A stretch of 15,001 bases of DNA from JACVRW01 sp035947555 (lineage in GTDB: Bacteria; Actinomycetota; Thermoleophilia; Solirubrobacterales; Thermoleophilaceae), in the NCBI GenBank assembly GCA_035947555.1, contig DASZJZ010000117.1:1-15001 (forward strand). Direction: 5' to 3'. Shown here piece after piece: positions 14,043 to 15,001 of this stretch; positions within the stretch are counted from its first letter, which is position 1, and each line of letters opens with the position of its first letter. Under the pieces are notes generated by a model, which had not been told where the DNA came from, made no database searches, and was given only the letters and a program-made list of their open reading frames with translations. Position numbers and translations under genes: made by a program.

Positions 14043-15001
14043 TTGCGACGAACACACCTTGCCGCGAGCCGCTGCATTGGCACGCTCGCTCTCTGCCTGG
14101 GCGCCTTCGCCCCGGCGGCCGCGGCGCAGACCACCGGCGGAGGCGGCATGTTCGTCGCCCAGCCGAAGGTCGTGAAGGTGAGCTGCGTGAGCCGTTGCGC
14201 CTCGAAGCAGCGCGCCCGACCAGGCAGCTCGCTGAGGATCAGCGGCACCGGCCTCGCCGGCGCCACGAAGGTCCTCTTCCTCGGCAGCTACGGCAAGCGC
14301 GACGACGTCTCCACGCCCGTCCGCCCCGGCAGCGACACCCTCCTCCGCACCCGCGTGCCGGGCCGCGCCGTGGCCGGACCGGTCAGCGTGACCACCGCCC
14401 AGGGCGCTGCCTCGCGGCCGTCGGCCCCGGTGATGATCCTCCCGCCCCCGCCGCCGGTCGCGAACCCGGTGCTCAGCCCCGTGCCCGGCCCCACCGACGC
14501 GGGCGCCCCGGCGATCGAAACGGGCACGAGCCGCACCAAGGCCTACGTCGGCGCCCGCCGCGCCGTGACCTTCTCGTACCGAGTGAGCGGTGCGGTGCCC
14601 TCCGCGCTGACCGTCGAGCTCGTGAGCGGCGCCGACGGGTCGGTTGTGAAGAGCTGGACCCCGGCGCCACCGGCCCCCGGAGAGGTCAAGAGCGTGAGCT
14701 GGAGCGGCCGGCTGGGCCGCGCCGCCGCCACGCCGGGCCGCTACTCGTTCCGCCTCACCGCGGCCACGCCCACGGGAGCCGTGGCTCGCAGCGCACAGGC
14801 CGGCGACCTCGAGCGCGACGCGTTCGACCTCTACGACCACGTCTTCCCGGTGCGCGGCAGCCACGACTACGGCGGGAGCGGCGCGGGCTTCGGCGCCGGA
14901 CGGGCCGGGCACTCGCACCAGGGCCACGACGTCTTCGCGCCCTGCGGCACGCGGATGGTCGCCGCGCGCGGCGGGCGCGTGCAGTTCAACCAGTACCACG
15001 C
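14043..15001 (+). CDS. Secreted M23-family metallopeptidase, C-terminus cut by window edge
   Basis: The product is a probable peptidoglycan endopeptidase. It starts at TTG with a Sec signal peptide: basic MRRTHLAASR, a hydrophobic core to residue 23 and a likely cleavage at AAAA|Q (28/29). Residues about 40-115 look like an IPT/TIG-type Ig fold, followed by a Pro-rich linker (about 130-155). Residues about 165-240 resemble a FlgD-type Ig-like domain ending GRYSFRLTA. The M23 (LytM) domain begins about 255 (DLYDHVFPVRGSHDYG) and shows the first zinc motif as H292-x3-D296 (HQGHD) with VFAPCGTRMVAARGGRV. The HxH zinc motif lies beyond 15001. 319 codons are visible. The c-di-AMP riboswitch in its leader is the evident control. 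Nearby glmM, glmS and alr make the substrate's precursors. Confidence 0.93.
   Translation, partial: MRRTHLAASRCIGTLALCLGAFAPAAAAQTTGGGGMFVAQPKVVKVSCVSRCASKQRARPGSSLRISGTGLAGATKVLFLGSYGKRDDVSTPVRPGSDTLLRTRVPGRAVAGPVSVTTAQGAASRPSAPVMILPPPPPVANPVLSPVPGPTDAGAPAIETGTSRTKAYVGARRAVTFSYRVSGAVPSALTVELVSGADGSVVKSWTPAPPAPGEVKSVSWSGRLGRAAATPGRYSFRLTAATPTGAVARSAQAGDLERDAFDLYDHVFPVRGSHDYGGSGAGFGAGRAGHSHQGHDVFAPCGTRMVAARGGRVQFNQYH

Noticed and set aside
13719..14999. A long upstream extension of rplM over the M23 gene
   Set aside because: L13 begins canonically at MKTYVA (13718). The upstream frame crosses the riboswitch and is antisense to a protein with signal peptide and M23 motif.

Overview
The window is very GC-rich with dense, mostly leftward coding. 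The protein sequences (S9, IF-1, GlmM/GlmS, a TANNNT-type leaderless start) suggest a high-GC actinobacterium, most likely of the Thermoleophilia/Solirubrobacterales type. That placement is inferred from sequence character and gene content; no search was run. I see no tRNA, rRNA, CRISPR array, insertion sequence or prophage gene.

Layout, right to left for the minus strand. (1) 13718-9013: rplM, rpsI, glmM, glmS, closely packed (rplM/rpsI overlap by one base, other gaps 8-10 bp). The run supplies two ribosomal proteins and the first two committed steps of amino-sugar synthesis for peptidoglycan. S9 carries an unusual 225-residue acidic Pro/Glu/Ala-rich N-terminal extension. (2) 7842-567: an eight-gene run in which a PAS histidine kinase leads acpS, nnr, a CBS-pair protein, alr, cca, corA and a HIT hydrolase. 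Four junctions overlap by 4 nt (GTGA or ATGA) and the other gaps are 15-19 bp, so this is very probably one operon. (3) 351-1: a cold-shock protein followed 13 bp later by infA (IF-1), which runs off the left edge.

Plus strand. Between the kinase and glmS lies a two-gene island, 7888-9026: a 99-residue protein with two CxxC pairs (probable zinc ribbon), with what looks like a leaderless GTG start, coupled through TGATG to a class III nucleotide cyclase with an unusual N-terminal domain. At the right edge, a clear c-di-AMP (ydaO/yuaA-type) riboswitch at about 13852-14020 precedes a TTG-started secreted M23 metallopeptidase that runs off the right edge. The divergent region 13719-14042 therefore holds the rplM leader on one strand and the riboswitch leader on the other.

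Taken together, the window joins cell-wall precursor supply (glmM, glmS, alr), a c-di-AMP-sensing wall hydrolase, translation (L13, S9, IF-1, CCA addition) and housekeeping repair and ion transport. The least explained parts are the zinc-ribbon/cyclase pair with its divergent orphan kinase, the S9 extension, and the riboswitch expression platform.
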